The notes beneath the pieces were generated by a model. It searched no databases. It worked only from the letters and a program-made list of their open reading frames with translations, and was not told where the DNA came from. From the NCBI GenBank assembly GCA_035606335.1, contig DATNFP010000099.1, forward strand, positions 1 through 32,529: a stretch of DNA of 32,529 nt, given 5' to 3'. Below are positions 32,038 to 32,529 of the stretch, one piece after another; the stretch's first letter is position 1, and every line of letters starts with the position of its first letter. This DNA comes from DATNFP01 sp035606335. Lineage in GTDB: Bacteria; Bacteroidota; Bacteroidia; Chitinophagales; Chitinophagaceae. The translations under genes were made by a program, and so were the position numbers.

Positions 32038-32529
32038 TTAAGCAGCAATTTCTGCAGTTTGGATATGAGTTATTATACCGTTTGTATAATGCTCCAGCAA
32101 TGAACCGAATATATCTTCAATTTCTGCGGGGCTATCTGTGGAAACGAGACGAGTACGAAATTCTTTTACGTGCGAAAGGCCTTTCAAATAACTGGCATAG
32201 TGGCGACGCATCTCGAGGATACCAAGCTTTTCACCTTTCCATTTTACAGAGCCATATAGATGTTTGCGACAGGCATCCAGTCGTTCGTCGATCGTTGGTG
32301 GTTCCAGTAGTTCACCAGTTTTCAGGAAATGTTTTATTTCTCGAAATATCCAGGGATACCCTATGGCAGCTCGACCGATCATAAGGCCATCTACTCCATA
32401 ACGGTTTTTATACTCAAGCGCTTTGTGCGGGCTATCTATATCACCATTACCAAAAATTGGTATGTTTATACGAGCATTGTTTTTGACCTTAGCTATCAGC
32501 GACCAATCAGCTTCGCCTTTATACATCTG
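32038..32529 (-). CDS. dusB: tRNA-dihydrouridine synthase, C-terminal part (5' end outside window)
   Basis: The frame is open to the window edge on the minus strand, so only the last 163 or so residues are seen. The second half of a Dus barrel is clear: YKGEADWSLIAKVKNN, IPIFGNGDI (FMN-binding strand), VDGLMIGRAAIGYPWIF (FMN phosphate-binding Gly-Arg), then the helical C-terminal domain that holds tRNA (HLYGSVKWKGEKLGILEMRRHYASYLKG). It reduces uridine to dihydrouridine in tRNA using NADPH. The GRAAIGYPWIFREI pattern fits the DusB branch. It probably leads a minus-strand operon that continues into the phosphoesterase gene. Confidence 0.92.
   Translation of the reverse strand, partial: QMYKGEADWSLIAKVKNNARINIPIFGNGDIDSPHKALEYKNRYGVDGLMIGRAAIGYPWIFREIKHFLKTGELLEPPTIDERLDACRKHLYGSVKWKGEKLGILEMRRHYASYLKGLSHVKEFRTRLVSTDSPAEIEDIFGSLLEHYTNGIITHIQTAEIAA

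Noticed and set aside
31989..32384. 131-codon plus-strand frame opposite dusB
   Set aside because: It is antisense to the clear dusB and phosphoesterase coding sequence and has no domain of its own.
1..32529. CRISPR arrays, tRNA/rRNA genes, insertion sequences
   Set aside because: I saw no regularly spaced direct repeats, no tRNA or rRNA signatures, and no transposase or integrase motifs in any frame.

Overview
The window looks like chromosomal DNA of a Bacteroidota bacterium, most likely of the Chitinophagaceae type. The evidence is many lipoprotein signals of the K-rich Bacteroidota kind, Sus-style glycan-utilisation genes, TAnnTTTG promoter boxes instead of E. coli-type -10 boxes, weak Shine-Dalgarno sites, fused alpha/beta 2-oxoacid dehydrogenase E1, a short arginine decarboxylase and a PafA-type phosphatase. 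The placement rests on reading protein families, not on a database search.

Layout. (1) 1-10097, plus strand: the end of a glycan-utilisation locus. It holds the C-terminus of a LamG-domain protein, a terminator, two tandem GH144-type enzymes (the endo-beta-1,2-glucanase family), a GH3 beta-glucosidase, a GH31 glycosidase and a FucP-like sugar/H+ symporter. The genes are tightly packed, so one transcript could cut a glucan outside the cell, trim it in the periplasm and import the sugar. (2) 10308-22749: housekeeping and envelope genes in short units on both strands, several closed by clear hairpin terminators: a lipocalin-like lipoprotein, an NlpC/P60 hydrolase, a PafA-like phosphatase, an alpha-oxoamine synthase (serine palmitoyltransferase or sulfonolipid type), an RmlD-like reductase, Hsp20, SpeA, an EamA transporter, 2-oxoisovalerate dehydrogenase E1, a small membrane protein and a thioredoxin-like protein. 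(3) 22848-24687: an alkylation-repair operon of ogt, alkA and an uncharacterised gene with an Ada-like RPCxxC motif.

(4) 24688-29714 is the accessory stretch. It opens with a duplicated, diverged copy of the last 88 bases of alkA. Then come tcmP and a Gp37/Gp68-type three-cysteine protein (overlapping start and stop). Facing them are two overlapping minus-strand genes: one has a C-terminal domain that reads like a diadenylate cyclase (DisA_N) fold with altered catalytic motifs, and the other is a helical protein I do not recognise. The block ends in a non-coding region with two operator-like palindromes. I consider this the best candidate for an undescribed system, probably a conflict or defence module. 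That is inference from gene content and layout.

(5) 29715-32529: an orphan protein with a phage-terminase-small-subunit-like HTH and an 8-bp tandem repeat inside its reading frame, then a compact minus-strand run of dusB (cut by the window edge), a YfcE-like phosphoesterase, a secreted protein and a TfoX-N domain protein.

No tRNA, rRNA, CRISPR array, transposase, integrase or origin was recognised.
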